Below, piece by piece: positions 4,848 to 5,008 of a stretch of 5,008 nt of DNA. The notes below the pieces were generated by a model that was not told the origin of the DNA, ran no database searches, and was given only the letters and a program-made list of their open reading frames with translations. Where the stretch lies: the NCBI GenBank assembly GCA_024641835.1, contig JAHECH010000308.1, positions 896 to 5,903 of the forward strand, written 5' to 3'. The position numbers and the translations under genes were made by a program. This DNA comes from Deltaproteobacteria bacterium (GTDB taxonomy: Bacteria > Desulfobacterota > DSM-4660 > Desulfatiglandales > HGW-15). Positions within the stretch are counted from its first letter, which is position 1. Each line of letters opens with the position of its first letter.

Positions 4848-5008
4848 TGGTGACAAAAATCCAGAGGTGGGGAAATAGCCAGGGGTTGCGCCTTGCCAAG
4901 CGGCTACTCGAGGACGCGCATATTTCCGTAGGGGACGACGTCGATGTAAGCGCGCGGGACGGCCTGATTGTCATCGCTCCGGCAAGACGTATTCGCGGCA
5001 GGCAGAGT
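4847..5008 (+). CDS. mazE-like: MazE/AbrB-type antitoxin, N-terminal part
   Basis: The gene runs off the right edge after 54 codons; the family is usually about 75-85 residues. The start ATG 4847 follows AGGAGGT by 6 nt. The visible part reads as a SpoVT-AbrB/MazE DNA-binding domain: VTKIQRWGNSQGLRLAKRLL (2-21), with the typical RWGNSxGxR segment, then ISVGDDVDVSARDGLIVIAP (about 26-45), the second strand pair of the swapped-hairpin fold. Such proteins dimerise, bind the operon promoter, and through their C-terminal tail neutralise a MazF/PemK-type endoribonuclease. A toxin gene is expected just downstream, outside the window. It has its own promoter within the cassette that opens at 4776. 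Toxin-antitoxin cassettes are well known in long chromosomal arrays, where they are thought to stabilise the array. Confidence 0.85.
   Translation, partial: MVTKIQRWGNSQGLRLAKRLLEDAHISVGDDVDVSARDGLIVIAPARRIRGRQS

Larger units (their letters stand above)
1..5008 (+). mobile_element. Integron gene-cassette array (internal segment)
   Basis: Inferred from attC-like sites between successive plus-strand genes of unrelated families. Taking cleavage between G and TT of the right core GTTRRRY, the cassettes are: up to 337 (partial), 338-1127, 1128-2661, 2662 to an unclear end near 3400, an unresolved stretch to 3827, 3828-4775, and 4776 onward (partial). Known integron biology says that the opening TTRRRY of an inserted cassette comes from its own attC, so it should complement that cassette's left core RYYYAAC. 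Here this is exact for three cassettes (TTATAC/GTATAAC, TTCGAC/GTCGAAC, TTGTGC/GCACAAC) and holds for six bases in a fourth (TTATGC/GCATAAA). That agreement is hard to get by chance. No integrase gene or attI site is visible, so the distance to the platform is unknown. Confidence 0.85.

Noticed and set aside
4510..4974. Minus-strand ORFs covering the hydrolase end and antitoxin
   Set aside because: They cross attC D, the promoter and two well-supported plus-strand genes, with arginine/serine/proline-rich shadow composition.

Overview
The window reads as a stretch of an integron gene-cassette array, probably chromosomal and away from the integrase platform, since no intI gene is present. The main evidence is a set of attC-type recombination sites between consecutive, unrelated, same-strand genes at about 265-343, 1066-1133, 2605-2667 and 4719-4781. 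Each has a left core close to RYYYAAC, a right core close to GTTRRRY, and inner arms that pair imperfectly with one unpaired base on the left arm. A second test also holds. The six bases that open a cassette should be the complement of the left core of the attC at its far end. This is exact for the cassette starting at 1128 (TTATAC with GTATAAC), the one at 2662 (TTCGAC with GTCGAAC at 3359) and the one at 3828 (TTGTGC with GCACAAC), and nearly so for the one at 338. The host is most likely a proteobacterium, but nothing here fixes the genus. The HEPN cassette looks visibly GC-richer than the two nuclease cassettes, as expected for cassettes of separate origin.

Layout from left to right: (1) 1-270, the C-terminal end of a nucleoside 2-deoxyribosyltransferase-like/TIR-like protein, then attC. 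(2) 377-1060, a NucS/DUF91-like PD-(D/E)XK nuclease, then attC. (3) 1158-2576, a large protein with an N-terminal SEC-C zinc motif and a C-terminal PD-(D/E)XK nuclease domain, then attC. (4) 2708-3352, a protein with a HEPN-type R-x4-H motif, followed by an attC left core whose right half is unclear. (5) 3366-3826, about 460 bases with no convincing intact gene; it holds a possible broken minus-strand ORF and a candidate promoter. (6) 3834-4751, an alpha/beta hydrolase with a complete Ser-Asp-His triad, whose last ten codons lie inside its attC. (7) 4847-5008, the start of a MazE/AbrB-type antitoxin with its own strong sigma70-type promoter, running off the window.

The genes do not form a pathway. 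They are independent cassettes, but their cargo is weighted towards defence and conflict functions: two nucleases, a HEPN protein, a nucleotide-processing-like fold and an antitoxin. The most interesting reading is an integron array used as a store of defence genes, including two nuclease architectures worth testing.
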